From assembly GCF_900129155.1 (NCBI RefSeq), contig NZ_FQVF01000006.1, forward strand, positions 234,281-298,280: 64,000 nucleotides of DNA, written 5' to 3'. The translations under genes and the position numbers were made by a program. Of this stretch, positions 8,645 through 18,201 are shown piece by piece; position 1 is the first letter of the stretch, and every line of letters starts with the position of its first letter. Origin of the DNA: Marinomonas polaris DSM 16579. Lineage in GTDB: Bacteria > Pseudomonadota > Gammaproteobacteria > Pseudomonadales > Marinomonadaceae. Below the pieces are notes generated by a model. That model worked only from the letters and a program-made list of their open reading frames with translations. It did not search any database and had not been told where the DNA came from.

Positions 8645-11600
8645 TACAGCATACCCTGAAGTTTATTTTTCACATTCTGATACATTGATAGAATCTCTTG
8701 CAGTTTAGCCTTTAGATCCGGCGCATCACCCTGACGGCTTTCTTGCTCAAGTTGCGCAGCCATTGAAGACATGGTCATTGCACCAACATTTTGACTAACA
8801 GATTTCAAACTATGGGCAAGACGAGAGATTAATGCGTAGTCGGCTTCATCTTCTTTACTCAACATCTTATCAAATGAAACCATGATGTTCTGTGCATCAT
8901 CAAAAAATGCATCAATCAATAAAGTAAAATCATTCCCCAACAATACTTTTAATTCATTCAAAACAGATTCATTAATAATAACATCTGATTTAACATCAAA
9001 AATAGAATTTGTAGACTGATGCTTATTTAAAGCCTCATCCGGTGATTGATGACCACTTGGTAACCACTCATCTAGCATACTTATAAACTCCTTTTGCTTA
9101 AAAGGCTTTGGCACTAAGCCATCACCACCAGCACGAAATACTTCTGATAATGTTTCTGGCATAATATCAGCAGTCAATGCAATCATTGGAACACGTCGAT
9201 TACCACTGCTTTTTTCAGCCTGCCTAATAGCGCGCATAGCTGACAACCCATCCATTACAGGCATATGCAAGTCCATAAAAATTAGATCAGGCTGATGGGA
9301 CGTCCACATTTCTATGCCAACTTTACCGTTTTCAGCTGCAATAACATCAAAGCCCATTCTAGTTAGAATACCCTGCGCCACGGCTAAGTTAGCTTTCATA
9401 TCTTCTACAACCAAAATAAGGCCTTTTTTCTCGCCATTCAGGTTATCTTTCACTTCGTCCTCGTCATTTACCTCTACGTAAGAAAGCTGATGACCTAATA
9501 AATTAGAAGACAGTGCAGAAACTAGGCCTTTCTTTAGTGCCAAAGCACTCATTGGTTTAACAATACTCATATTAACGCCAGCGGTAGAAAGCTCACCCTG
9601 AGATAAACGCCCTGCTGATGAGGTCATTAAAATGATAGGTTGATATAAAGATCCACTCACTTCTCGAATGAGCTTAGATAGCATCAAACCATCTAACTCA
9701 GGCATCAAATAATCTAAAACAATAATCTGATATGGCGAACCGTCATTAATTGACTGCTCGATTCGAGATAAAGCATCGACAGGGCTTATTTCTGCATCCG
9801 CATAAATATCACAGGACCTGAGCTGATTTTTAAGGATGGTTAAATTCGTTTCATTATCGTCTATAACTAACGTCTTCTTACCAAGTAATAAATTCTCATC
9901 GACTACAGTTTCAATATAAGACATTGCATGACTTTCTGGCAACGCAAATGTCACGGTAAAAGTAGACCCTATGTTCAGCTTACTTGATAAAGAGATATTG
10001 CCATTCATCAGGCCTATTAGCTGCTTAGTTATCGCCAACCCCAAGCCTGTACCACCAAACTTACGAGTCGTTGAACTATCAGCTTGCACAAAGGCACTAA
10101 ACAAATGTGGCTGAACCTTATCTGCGATGCCTACCCCAGTATCCGCAACACTCATAGTGATAGAGACCATTCCTTGCTTGTCGACTATCCCTTTCACTGA
10201 GACCAGTACATGACCGATACTGGTGAATTTAATCGCATTACTGATTAGATTGGTTAATATTTGTTTAATACGAAAAACGTCTCCCACCAAGAATCTAGGG
10301 CAAACCTCATCATATTCGACCAATAAATCGATGCCTTTTTCGTCCGCTTTCATCATTAGCAAACGAATAACATCATAAATCGCTTTTTCCAGATTAAAAT
10401 CTACACGCTCAATAGAAATATGACCTGCTTCTATTTTAGAAAAATCCAATAAATCATTAATTAAACCTAAAAGCCCTTCACCAGATTCTTTTAGTACATT
10501 TAACTGTGTGGTTTGTTCTGGATTCAGTTTTGTACCTGAAAGCAATTCAGCCATACCTAACACGCCATTCAATGGCGTTCTAATTTCATGACTCATGGTG
10601 GCCAAGAAATCACTTTTCGCTTTGCTGGCCGCAACCGCTTGATCACTCGCGTTACGTAACAGCACTTCAGTTTCTTTTCGTGAGGTAATGTCCATATTCA
10701 CGCCGATAAGATGTGATGCTTTGCCTTTTTTATTAAATACAATGGCACCATTAGATTTCAAATAACGTACCTGCCCGTCTTTACGTTTAATTCTGAAATC
10801 AAAATCTAATTCTTTAGAAATATGCGAAGCATCTTCTTTAGTCGTAAAATACGCACCACTCTTTTCTAAACTAGAAAATACTTCTGCCAATCTATTTTTA
10901 TCTTCTGTATAAACACAATCGTCCCAAACTTGAAGTGGTGAAGTACGCTCATCCTCAGCAAAACCATAGAGACGGTACATCCAATCATCCCACTGTAGAG
11001 TGCTGTCTTGTAAATCGAACTCCCAAACACCAATTCCTGCCGCATCAGCAGCGATAGATAATCGCAAATTGGTATCTATCATCTTTTGCTCAACTTCGAG
11101 ACGTTCAGTCACATCACGAATATGCGCGATATATCCACCCAAACTATCATCGGCATTTCGAATAATGCTGCCTATCGTTTCGGCATGAAAAACCTTACCT
11201 TGCTTGCTTTTATAACTAACAAGATAGCGATTTAAAACATCTTGCATATCTACATTATATAATTCGCCCTTCCTTATAAACTCACTTTCCTCAGCGTAGA
11301 GCACTTGGGTTGTTTTACCGTATAACTCATCAAGGCTATAGCCAAAAAGCTCAGTAAATGCAGGATTCAGCATCTTAATTTCACGGTTCGCTCCAACATG
11401 AACAATCGCTTCTGGTGCATTATCAAAAAGCGATTTGAAAAATATCTTTTGCTCGCGCAATTCATTTTCGTATTGGGTTTGCATGGCTTTATCATGAAAA
11501 CGAGTCATTTCATTACCAACCCACTGAGCAAGTAGCTTCATCAACTCATAATCTTCTTCGCTAAAAGACTCATTTTTAGGGTTTGGACTGGAAAAATTAA

Positions 11601-12759
11601 GCGTTCCCCATCGCTTGCCTGCGACATTAATTACAATACCGATATAGGCCTCTAAACCAAAGTTTTGATAGCAGGGATGTTCTTTTATGTCGCTAATGGC
11701 GGTATGAAAATACGATGTAGGTAAATCACTGCTAAGGGTGTGCACACAATAGGTATTACCCAACTCAAACTGCGCGCCGGGCAGCACCTCTCCATTTGGC
11801 GTGTGACTGTATTCCACTTGATAAAGGTCGCCATTAATTGAGCTGATAAGCCCAATAGGCAAGGAAAACTGATCCACACCAATTTTTAGAATTCTTTGTA
11901 GTTTCTGATCTAATGATAAATTGGCATCTGCCGTCACTTCATGCAAACGCTTCATCGTATGCAAGGTCAGTCTTTGACGAGTAATATCCTGCATACAAAT
12001 ATAAAGCCCTGTCACCTCACCTTCTTGAATACGTGGGACATAAGTCGATTCAAAAAAACGTAACTCATCACTGTTATTCTGTAAGACTTCATATTGAAAA
12101 TTAACTACAGTTCCTTGTAAGGCACGATCTAAATTTTCATGAATTAAATTGAAAACCTCAGGTGGAATCAGCTCATTAATTTTCAATCCAATTATATGCT
12201 CCTTGGACATAGAAAATCGGTGTTCAAAAGTATCATTTACAAATTCATAGCGCAGATCGTTATCCACTAAAGCAACGAACATAGGAATACTATTATTTAA
12301 CTTAAGAAGATCGTCATAGCTCACCTGATGAGTGTTTTTATTGGCAAAAGATCGATCTTTTAAAAATGACTTAGATACGTTTTTTTTAGACTCTAATAAC
12401 GCAGAAAACACCCTCTTTAGAGAATCAATATGTTCTTCCAGCGACTCAGCATTGAGCAAAAAAGGAGTGTCACTTAAGAAAATCAATCGAGTATCATTAA
12501 TGCTTAAAGGCTCAATAATACAACTAGCGATGTCTGAAAAATCTGAAAACAAAACATGTGCCGAAGGTGTGTTTTTTATATCGGAGTATCGAGAGGAAGG
12601 AAAAGTATTAAAGCGAGATAACTTGACTGAAAAATTTTTCTGATGAAGGCTATCGACTTCACCAGAAAAAACAATTGTGCCATCTTGAAAAAGCAATCCA
12701 GCACAAGACATTCCTAAAAGAGATCTGGCCACCTTTAAAGCAGCCTCTAATTGATTCAT
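8644..12759 (-). CDS. Hybrid sensor histidine kinase (PAS-GAF-PAS-PAS-HisKA-HATPase-REC-REC-Hpt)
   Basis: A 1,371-residue cytoplasmic-looking sensor with no clear membrane segment. Rough order: an unassigned N-terminal region (1-150, possibly a degenerate GAF), PAS (150-270), GAF (285-420), PAS (435-560), PAS (565-690), HisKA with phospho-His H724 in MSHEIRTPLNG, HATPase with N-box NLISNAIKFT, receiver 1 with D1016 (VLDYLMP), receiver 2 with D1163 (FMDLHMP), and a C-terminal Hpt with H1316 (RLAHSLKSV). All key phosphorelay residues are present. The product is probably a cytosolic stimulus integrator that phosphorylates the coupled diguanylate cyclase encoded immediately downstream. Confidence 0.93.
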   Translation of the reverse strand: MNQLEAALKVARSLLGMSCAGLLFQDGTIVFSGEVDSLHQKNFSVKLSRFNTFPSSRYSDIKNTPSAHVLFSDFSDIASCIIEPLSINDTRLIFLSDTPFLLNAESLEEHIDSLKRVFSALLESKKNVSKSFLKDRSFANKNTHQVSYDDLLKLNNSIPMFVALVDNDLRYEFVNDTFEHRFSMSKEHIIGLKINELIPPEVFNLIHENLDRALQGTVVNFQYEVLQNNSDELRFFESTYVPRIQEGEVTGLYICMQDITRQRLTLHTMKRLHEVTADANLSLDQKLQRILKIGVDQFSLPIGLISSINGDLYQVEYSHTPNGEVLPGAQFELGNTYCVHTLSSDLPTSYFHTAISDIKEHPCYQNFGLEAYIGIVINVAGKRWGTLNFSSPNPKNESFSEEDYELMKLLAQWVGNEMTRFHDKAMQTQYENELREQKIFFKSLFDNAPEAIVHVGANREIKMLNPAFTELFGYSLDELYGKTTQVLYAEESEFIRKGELYNVDMQDVLNRYLVSYKSKQGKVFHAETIGSIIRNADDSLGGYIAHIRDVTERLEVEQKMIDTNLRLSIAADAAGIGVWEFDLQDSTLQWDDWMYRLYGFAEDERTSPLQVWDDCVYTEDKNRLAEVFSSLEKSGAYFTTKEDASHISKELDFDFRIKRKDGQVRYLKSNGAIVFNKKGKASHLIGVNMDITSRKETEVLLRNASDQAVAASKAKSDFLATMSHEIRTPLNGVLGMAELLSGTKLNPEQTTQLNVLKESGEGLLGLINDLLDFSKIEAGHISIERVDFNLEKAIYDVIRLLMMKADEKGIDLLVEYDEVCPRFLVGDVFRIKQILTNLISNAIKFTSIGHVLVSVKGIVDKQGMVSITMSVADTGVGIADKVQPHLFSAFVQADSSTTRKFGGTGLGLAITKQLIGLMNGNISLSSKLNIGSTFTVTFALPESHAMSYIETVVDENLLLGKKTLVIDDNETNLTILKNQLRSCDIYADAEISPVDALSRIEQSINDGSPYQIIVLDYLMPELDGLMLSKLIREVSGSLYQPIILMTSSAGRLSQGELSTAGVNMSIVKPMSALALKKGLVSALSSNLLGHQLSYVEVNDEDEVKDNLNGEKKGLILVVEDMKANLAVAQGILTRMGFDVIAAENGKVGIEMWTSHQPDLIFMDLHMPVMDGLSAMRAIRQAEKSSGNRRVPMIALTADIMPETLSEVFRAGGDGLVPKPFKQKEFISMLDEWLPSGHQSPDEALNKHQSTNSIFDVKSDVIINESVLNELKVLLGNDFTLLIDAFFDDAQNIMVSFDKMLSKEDEADYALISRLAHSLKSVSQNVGAMTMSSMAAQLEQESRQGDAPDLKAKLQEILSMYQNVKNKLQGML

Positions 12760-12879
12760 CCATTTCCCCTAAACTCGCCACATTTTAAAAGGCATTTAAC
12801 AACACTAATTAATGTATTGCCCTACCTGATAAAACATAACAGAAAATCAGGGATCTGCTAACCAAAACTCCCAAGAAAA

Positions 12880-13131
12880 TTATGGCAGTAACTTATCAAT
12901 CAATACACAATCCTTAGTATCATTACGACTTGCTTTAACCTTATCTAAAACCTTTTGTGCAACGTCTTTTTGACGCTCTGAAACATATTTAGAATCAACT
13001 GTCTTTTGAACGTTGCCCAAGTAAGCTTCTAACTTTGGTGTGCAATAATCGTCAAATGCCAAGGCACCAGTTGAAGTGAAAAGAGCGGTAACACTAACCA
13101 AGGCAACAGAGAGTGAAGTTTTGAACAACAT
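12880..13131 (-). CDS. Small putative periplasmic protein, function unknown
   Basis: An 83-residue product starting MLFKTSLSVALVSVTALF. The ATG at 13131 is preceded by a TTGGGAAA ribosome site; a TTG 12 bp upstream is less likely. Residues 1-25 are a typical Sec signal peptide ending near GALA-FDD. The mature part of about 58 residues is charged, has two cysteines (DDYC and KDCVLI) that could form one disulphide, and looks helical. I do not recognise the family. It lies alone between the hybrid kinase and the ABC importer, all on the same strand. Confidence 0.65.
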   Translation of the reverse strand: MLFKTSLSVALVSVTALFTSTGALAFDDYCTPKLEAYLGNVQKTVDSKYVSERQKDVAQKVLDKVKASRNDTKDCVLIDKLLP

Positions 13132-13314
13132 AATTTTTCCCAATACGATGTTAAGTTAGAAAAAATTAGACCATAGACTAAGGTAAAGTGAAACCTCAAG
13201 GTGGATTCAAATCACTCATTTACATGTTTAAATCATGAACTGATCCAATCTAATAACATTGAGCAAGAGTGCCAAGAATACTCCACTCAATGTCATTAGC
13301 ACTTTTACTGCATA

Positions 13315-14703
13315 CTATAAGGTTATAATTTGATGGCAAGTTTTCCGAACTAGCGCTGGGTCATGACTAACAAGTAAAACTGCACAACCCGCTTCACTAG
13401 CCAATTCTACCAATAAGGCCGTCACCTCTTTGGCAGTGATCGGATCAAGGCGCGATGTCGGCTCATCAGCAAACAGAAATACAGGATCCAACAGCAAAGC
13501 TCGCAATATAGCAAAACGTTGTAGTTCCCCCCCAGAAACAGCCATACAATTACGGTCAAGAACTCCGTGCGGCAAACTCAAACGAGCCATTAACGGTGCA
13601 ATACGAGCTTTATCAATACCGTGCAAAAATATCAAATCATCCAGTAACTGACCGAGCGACACACTAGACGAAAACGCCGACGGCGGATCTTGATACAGTT
13701 TTAACCATTGGTGCGGCTTGGCGGCCTGGTTCAAACGAACAATGCTACCAGCAGAAATCGGCAACAGATTCAGCAAGGCATCACCAAGCGACGATTTACC
13801 ACAGCCACTGTCGCCGACAATACCAACCACCTCGCCTTGCTTGATAGTAAAAGACAGTCCATCAAACAAGACTCGTCCACCTCGTTCTAACGTTAGCTTG
13901 TCTGCAACAAGAATACTCTCGGCGCTGTCTTGTCTAGACGTCGGTGCCATGTCAGACCAAGCGCTAGGCTCGGCAGCTATCAACTCGCGCGTATAATCGT
14001 CTTTTGGATAATCAAGCACTTGAGTCGCCTCACCTTGTTCAACCAAGCGACCTTCTTTCATCACTAATAGCAAACCACCCAACTGACGAGCAACTGCTAC
14101 GTCGTGGGTAATCGTCAGTAAACTGCCCAAGTTTGAACGAGCTTGAAGTAACTGCACAATGCCATCACGACGTGATACATCCAGTCCTTTAGTTGGTTCA
14201 TCCGCCAAGATAACATGCGCACCACCTGCTGTAGCGGCGGTAATCGCAAGGCGTTGTGCCATGCCGCCAGACAGTTCATCTGGTCGTTTATGTCCGCTAC
14301 CTGCCAAGCCAACATGACGTAAATCATCTTCAGCAATCGTAAGAGACTCTTGGCTACTCTTCTCACGTACAAATTGATACACCTCTTTTACCTGATCAAC
14401 ACCCTTCATTAAAGGATCAAGGGAGTGCCAAGGCTCCTGAGGAAGCATCACTAACTCTTTGCCCCACAACGCCCGACGTTCATCAATCGACATTACTTTG
14501 CCAAACACTTCTACGTCACCAGACATACTTAAATCGTCTGATAGTAATCCCATAATGGCTTGTGCCAACAAGCTCTTACCAGAACCAGTCTGACCCAATA
14601 TAGTTAACGGCTGCCCTTGTTTTAATTCCAAGGAAATAGGCTCTAACAAACAGGTGTCGCCCACATAAACTGCCACATTAGTTAATTTCAGCAATACGCT
14701 CAT
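13315..14703 (-). CDS. ABC importer ATPase with two fused nucleotide-binding domains (peptide/nickel type)
   Basis: The start is the ATG at 14703, which overlaps the upstream permease stop as ATGA; an upstream in-frame start has no support. The 462-residue protein carries two ABC domains. The first has Walker A GQTGSGKS, signature LSGGMAQR and Walker B VILADEPT. The second has GDSGCGKS, VSGGELQR and FLFADEPT. This tandem layout resembles YejF-like or fused OppD/OppF-type ATPases and would energise the two permeases encoded just upstream. It is the last gene of a four-gene operon. Confidence 0.9.
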   Translation of the reverse strand: MSVLLKLTNVAVYVGDTCLLEPISLELKQGQPLTILGQTGSGKSLLAQAIMGLLSDDLSMSGDVEVFGKVMSIDERRALWGKELVMLPQEPWHSLDPLMKGVDQVKEVYQFVREKSSQESLTIAEDDLRHVGLAGSGHKRPDELSGGMAQRLAITAATAGGAHVILADEPTKGLDVSRRDGIVQLLQARSNLGSLLTITHDVAVARQLGGLLLVMKEGRLVEQGEATQVLDYPKDDYTRELIAAEPSAWSDMAPTSRQDSAESILVADKLTLERGGRVLFDGLSFTIKQGEVVGIVGDSGCGKSSLGDALLNLLPISAGSIVRLNQAAKPHQWLKLYQDPPSAFSSSVSLGQLLDDLIFLHGIDKARIAPLMARLSLPHGVLDRNCMAVSGGELQRFAILRALLLDPVFLFADEPTSRLDPITAKEVTALLVELASEAGCAVLLVSHDPALVRKTCHQIITL

Positions 14704-15482
14704 GCTCGTTTCCCTGCCAATAAATGAAATGCAAATACCATTAAGGCAATAACCACCAAAGGTTGAGCCAATAACCAAGGCGCATCACTGTAATACGGGA
14801 ACAACTCGACCGTCATCAAACCAAGCTCCGCAAGCGGTGGCTGAATTCCTACATAAACAAAACCAAGGGATGCCATGGTTAAAATAGCGTTCGCGCCACC
14901 AAATGCTGCCAAGGTAAAAACCGAAGGCGAAATAGCGGGCCAAATATGACGTTTAAATTGATACCAATGACCAAAGCCCATCATCTGAGAAGACTGTCTT
15001 GCAGGGCTTTGAATCACGCCTTGCGTTACCGCACGTACAACACGAAAATATTCCACCCACTGCACCAAAGAAATAGCCAAATACAGCACCCAAAAAGACC
15101 CAGGTGCAATGGCAGCAAATAACAGCACCACTACCAAACCAGGTAAAGCTAGTAAAATATTCACTACGATACCCAAGACATTATCGACCTTCTTTCCACC
15201 CCAAACGGCCCACACGCCAAATGCCGTACCCACCAATGACGATGTCAACATACACAAAAGACTTAGAGCAAATGACAAGCCCACAGCATGTGCCATACGC
15301 GTTAACATACTGCGGCCAAAATGATCTGTACCAAGCAAATTGGTCGCAGAAGGCGCTTCCAAAATGGCATCCAAATTTTGCTCTGACATGCTATGAGGCG
15401 AAAACAAAATACCCAATAAAGAAAATGTCATAAGACCAAGTAAAATAGTCAAACCTGACCATTGTAAACGTGTCATTTTCAT
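14700..15482 (-). CDS. ABC transporter permease, DppC/NikC type
   Basis: A 260-residue inner-membrane protein with about five to six hydrophobic segments. The N-terminal segment ends in GTDHFGRSMLTRMAHA, the DppC/OppC/NikC family hallmark. The EAA-like loop reads SSQMMGFGHWYQFKRHIWP. It pairs with the preceding permease to form the channel. It overlaps both neighbours by 4 bp, indicating tight translational coupling. Confidence 0.9.
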   Translation of the reverse strand: MKMTRLQWSGLTILLGLMTFSLLGILFSPHSMSEQNLDAILEAPSATNLLGTDHFGRSMLTRMAHAVGLSFALSLLCMLTSSLVGTAFGVWAVWGGKKVDNVLGIVVNILLALPGLVVVLLFAAIAPGSFWVLYLAISLVQWVEYFRVVRAVTQGVIQSPARQSSQMMGFGHWYQFKRHIWPAISPSVFTLAAFGGANAILTMASLGFVYVGIQPPLAELGLMTVELFPYYSDAPWLLAQPLVVIALMVFAFHLLAGKRA

Positions 15483-16414
15483 AGTGTTTTCGCTCCTCTT
15501 GGATCAATCCAAAGACAAATAATATCCACCAAGGTATTGAGCAAAACGAAGAGTACTCCCATCACCAACGCCGCGCCTTGAATCACTGGAATATCACGAG
15601 CAAAAATAGCATGAGCCAAACCATGACCAATTCCAGGCCAGGAAAATAACGACTCGATCATCACAATCCCTTCAATCATACTCACTAACTGAATACCGAA
15701 AAATGCCACTACTGGCACCGCAATATTACGCATACCATGTTGCCGAAACGTTTGCCAAGCAGATAACCCCTTCACTCTAGAAAATTGATAAAACGCAGCC
15801 TGAAAAGTTCGCTTAGCTGAATCTCTTACCACTCGGTTAGATACCGCCGCTAAGCTCAACGCCAAGGTGATAGCCGGCAAGACCAAATGCGCTGACGTGC
15901 CAAATCCAGCAACCGGAAACCAGTTCCAATGCAGAGCAAATAGCAATATAAACAACACGCCCAAGACAAACACCGGCATAGCGCGAATCACACTGGACAG
16001 TCCCATCAGCACAGAATCCAAAGGATTACCTCGCCACGCACTCAGCAAACCCAATGGCACCGCGATCAAGACAGACAGCATGAGCCCAGCAACGGCTAGC
16101 AACAGCGAATGGCCTAACATATGTTCAAGCGCATCCGTGACAGGCAAACCACTGACTAACGAGTCTCCTAATTTGAATTGCAGAAGATCTGTTAACCAAT
16201 GCCAATAGGCGGTTAAAGCCCCTTGATCTAACTTCAATTCTTCACGCACCAAAGCAGCGGCATGAGAGTCAACATTGTCCTGACCGTAACGACTAGCAGC
16301 AATTCGATACGCCATATCGCCAGGTAGAGAACGCATCAAGATAAAAGTTAAGGTGCCTACACCCCACACCACAGTAATCAATTGAAACGCTCTTTTTAAC
16401 AGCATTGCCTTCAT
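15479..16414 (-). CDS. ABC transporter permease, DppB/NikB type
   Basis: A 311-residue inner-membrane protein with a first transmembrane helix (TVVWGVGTLTFILMRSLPGD), a periplasmic loop containing YRIAASRYGQ, and a later core that includes RVKGLSAWQTFRQHGMRNI, the EAA-type coupling loop contacting the ATPase. It ends with the family-typical GIGHGLAHAIFARDIPVIQGAALVMGVLF stretch and DPRGA near the C-terminus. It overlaps the binding-protein gene by 4 bp upstream and the DppC-like gene by 4 bp downstream. Confidence 0.9.
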   Translation of the reverse strand: MKAMLLKRAFQLITVVWGVGTLTFILMRSLPGDMAYRIAASRYGQDNVDSHAAALVREELKLDQGALTAYWHWLTDLLQFKLGDSLVSGLPVTDALEHMLGHSLLLAVAGLMLSVLIAVPLGLLSAWRGNPLDSVLMGLSSVIRAMPVFVLGVLFILLFALHWNWFPVAGFGTSAHLVLPAITLALSLAAVSNRVVRDSAKRTFQAAFYQFSRVKGLSAWQTFRQHGMRNIAVPVVAFFGIQLVSMIEGIVMIESLFSWPGIGHGLAHAIFARDIPVIQGAALVMGVLFVLLNTLVDIICLWIDPRGAKTL

Positions 16415-17982
16415 GGTTTTACGAACTCCATTTCATTTAAATAAAAGCTGCGCTCAAAAGGATCAAAACGAAAACCTTTAATTCGCGTATTAACAGACGT
16501 TTGCTGAATATAAGAAGAAACAGGGATCATAGGACGCTCGTCATAAATGATCTGCGCACTGCGCTGGGAAATTTCTTTGTATTTAACCGGATCGGAGGTT
16601 TGTTCTAATGCCAACAAATCAGCACTTAAAGCGCTATTATTCCAATTCATCGCACCCCAATCGCCACCGCCATTGGAACCAAAATCAGACAACATCACCC
16701 CTAATGGATCCGCGATGAAACCATAATTACGTGCAATCAACGCGACGTCTAACGAACCATCTTGATGCCCCATTGGAATGGCGCTGGAATTCGTCACTTC
16801 CACTTTTGTGGTAATACCGATGGCTTCCCACTGAGCCTGAATAGCTGTCGCCACTGTGGTTAACTCTGGTCGATCCGCATAAGTAATAAGTGTCAATTCA
16901 AACAACTCGCCGTTTCTCTCTAACATTCCCTGCGAGTTTTTCTTCCACCCCAAAGATGCCAACAGAGACTCTGGCGTACCCGCTTCAACTTCTGTCTCAC
17001 TAGTTACATTATCCAAGTACCAGTTAGACATAGACGCTGGTAATAATTGCTCAGTTTGTGAACCTGGAATACGCAGAACACCTTTGGCGATACCTTGTCT
17101 ATCAATGGCTAAGCTCAAGGCCTTACGGGCTCGCACATCGTCTAAAAAACGATGACCGCTGTTTAACTTCAAAACAATAGTTCTAGGAATAGGGTTCGAA
17201 TATAGATTTAAAGCGTCTACCCGTTGTAGCGAAGGCAAACTGGCAGGATCTAAGCCAAATACAATATCTACTTGGCCACTTCTTGCTTGTAACACACGAC
17301 TTTCGGCGCGATGCCCCGTTAAGTAACTCGCATAAGGAATACTGGCTTTCTTCCCCCAATACTCATCAAATTTCTCAACAACAAGCTTGTGCGGCGGCGC
17401 AAATTGAAAAACCTTATAGGGCCCAGTACCTGATAATGCCAACACTTCTTTATCTTTGTCATAAGCTGCTGGAGATAAAATACCATTGGCATAATTCGCC
17501 AACACCGCACCCAACAAGGTATATGGACGAGATAAAGAAATAACGACGGAATGATCTCCAGCCGCTTGGATACTTTCAATTGGCGCATTACGTAATGCGC
17601 CATGCTTAGATTGAGCAATCAAAAGGCTATTCACTACCGCATCGGTGTTCATCAAAACGCCATCGTGAAAATAAACACCATCACGTAAGTCAAACGTCCA
17701 AGTTTTCGCGTCTTCACTAATGTGCCAATCCTTAGCCAAAGCTGGAATAAGCAATCCCTTTTCATCCACATCCAAAAGGGTTTCTAGAACTTGCATTCGA
17801 CTAAAGACAAAACCATTTTTTGCAGGATCTAAGCTGGTAAATTCAAAAGCCGCGCTAATAGACACTGTATTAGATGATGTTGGCCCTGAACAAGCCGTTA
17901 TAACCAACAGACCACTCAATATTGAGACGCAAAAAAATATTCGTTTAAAAAAAGGCATTACTCTCATGTGCACATTATCCAT
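16411..17982 (-). CDS. ABC transporter substrate-binding lipoprotein (family 5, peptide/nickel type)
   Basis: A 523-residue extracytoplasmic binding protein. A hydrophobic leader ends in the lipobox LVITAC, giving lipidated C31. The mature part has the SBP family 5 layout: LLDVDEKGLLIPALAKDWHISEDAKTW near the start, FDLRDGVYFHDG, and a C-terminal RSAQIIYDERPMIPVSSYIQ. The spacing resembles NikA and dipeptide-binding proteins, so nickel, a metal chelate or peptides are all possible substrates. ATGs at 17982, 17967 and 17958 are possible starts and no ribosome site clearly decides. It is the first gene of the four-gene operon. Confidence 0.88.
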   Translation of the reverse strand: MDNVHMRVMPFFKRIFFCVSILSGLLVITACSGPTSSNTVSISAAFEFTSLDPAKNGFVFSRMQVLETLLDVDEKGLLIPALAKDWHISEDAKTWTFDLRDGVYFHDGVLMNTDAVVNSLLIAQSKHGALRNAPIESIQAAGDHSVVISLSRPYTLLGAVLANYANGILSPAAYDKDKEVLALSGTGPYKVFQFAPPHKLVVEKFDEYWGKKASIPYASYLTGHRAESRVLQARSGQVDIVFGLDPASLPSLQRVDALNLYSNPIPRTIVLKLNSGHRFLDDVRARKALSLAIDRQGIAKGVLRIPGSQTEQLLPASMSNWYLDNVTSETEVEAGTPESLLASLGWKKNSQGMLERNGELFELTLITYADRPELTTVATAIQAQWEAIGITTKVEVTNSSAIPMGHQDGSLDVALIARNYGFIADPLGVMLSDFGSNGGGDWGAMNWNNSALSADLLALEQTSDPVKYKEISQRSAQIIYDERPMIPVSSYIQQTSVNTRIKGFRFDPFERSFYLNEMEFVKP

Positions 17983-17999
17983 AACAACAAAATAAAAAA

Positions 18000-18032
18000 G
18001 TTATGATATAACATATTAAACGATTCTGACAA
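18000..18032 (-). promoter_or_regulatory. Putative promoter of the peptide/nickel ABC operon
   Basis: On the minus strand TTGTCA (18032-18027) is followed after 16 bp by TATATC (18010-18005), just upstream of the binding-protein gene. The -10 overlaps the inverted repeat GTTAT-GAT-ATAAC (18000-18012). The repeat does not match the NikR consensus. Confidence 0.35.
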
Positions 18033-18116
18033 TCATTTGAGAACAACTTGTATCAAAGTCTAAAATTTGATCAGAACTGATATAAATACCCCATCTAATT
18101 GATGTACAGATCAAAA

Positions 18117-18148
18117 AAAACCAGTTCAACTGATGTTGAACTGGTTTT
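18117..18148 (-). terminator. Rho-independent terminator after the galactoside-binding protein gene
   Basis: A perfect 14-bp stem (18117-18130 with 18135-18148) with a TGAT loop, followed leftwards by eight A residues, meaning a U run in the leftward transcript. It closes the galactoside locus at its left end. Confidence 0.88.
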
Positions 18149-18201
18149 AATCAACTTATTACCTAAGACTTTCTGACTATTAAGCAGAAGTAGACTTATA
18201 T

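Noticed and set aside
18000..18012. Possible NikR operator upstream of the peptide/nickel ABC operon
   Set aside because: The inverted repeat GTTAT-GAT-ATAAC does not match the widely spaced GTATGA/TCATAC arms of NikR sites, so nickel control cannot be claimed.
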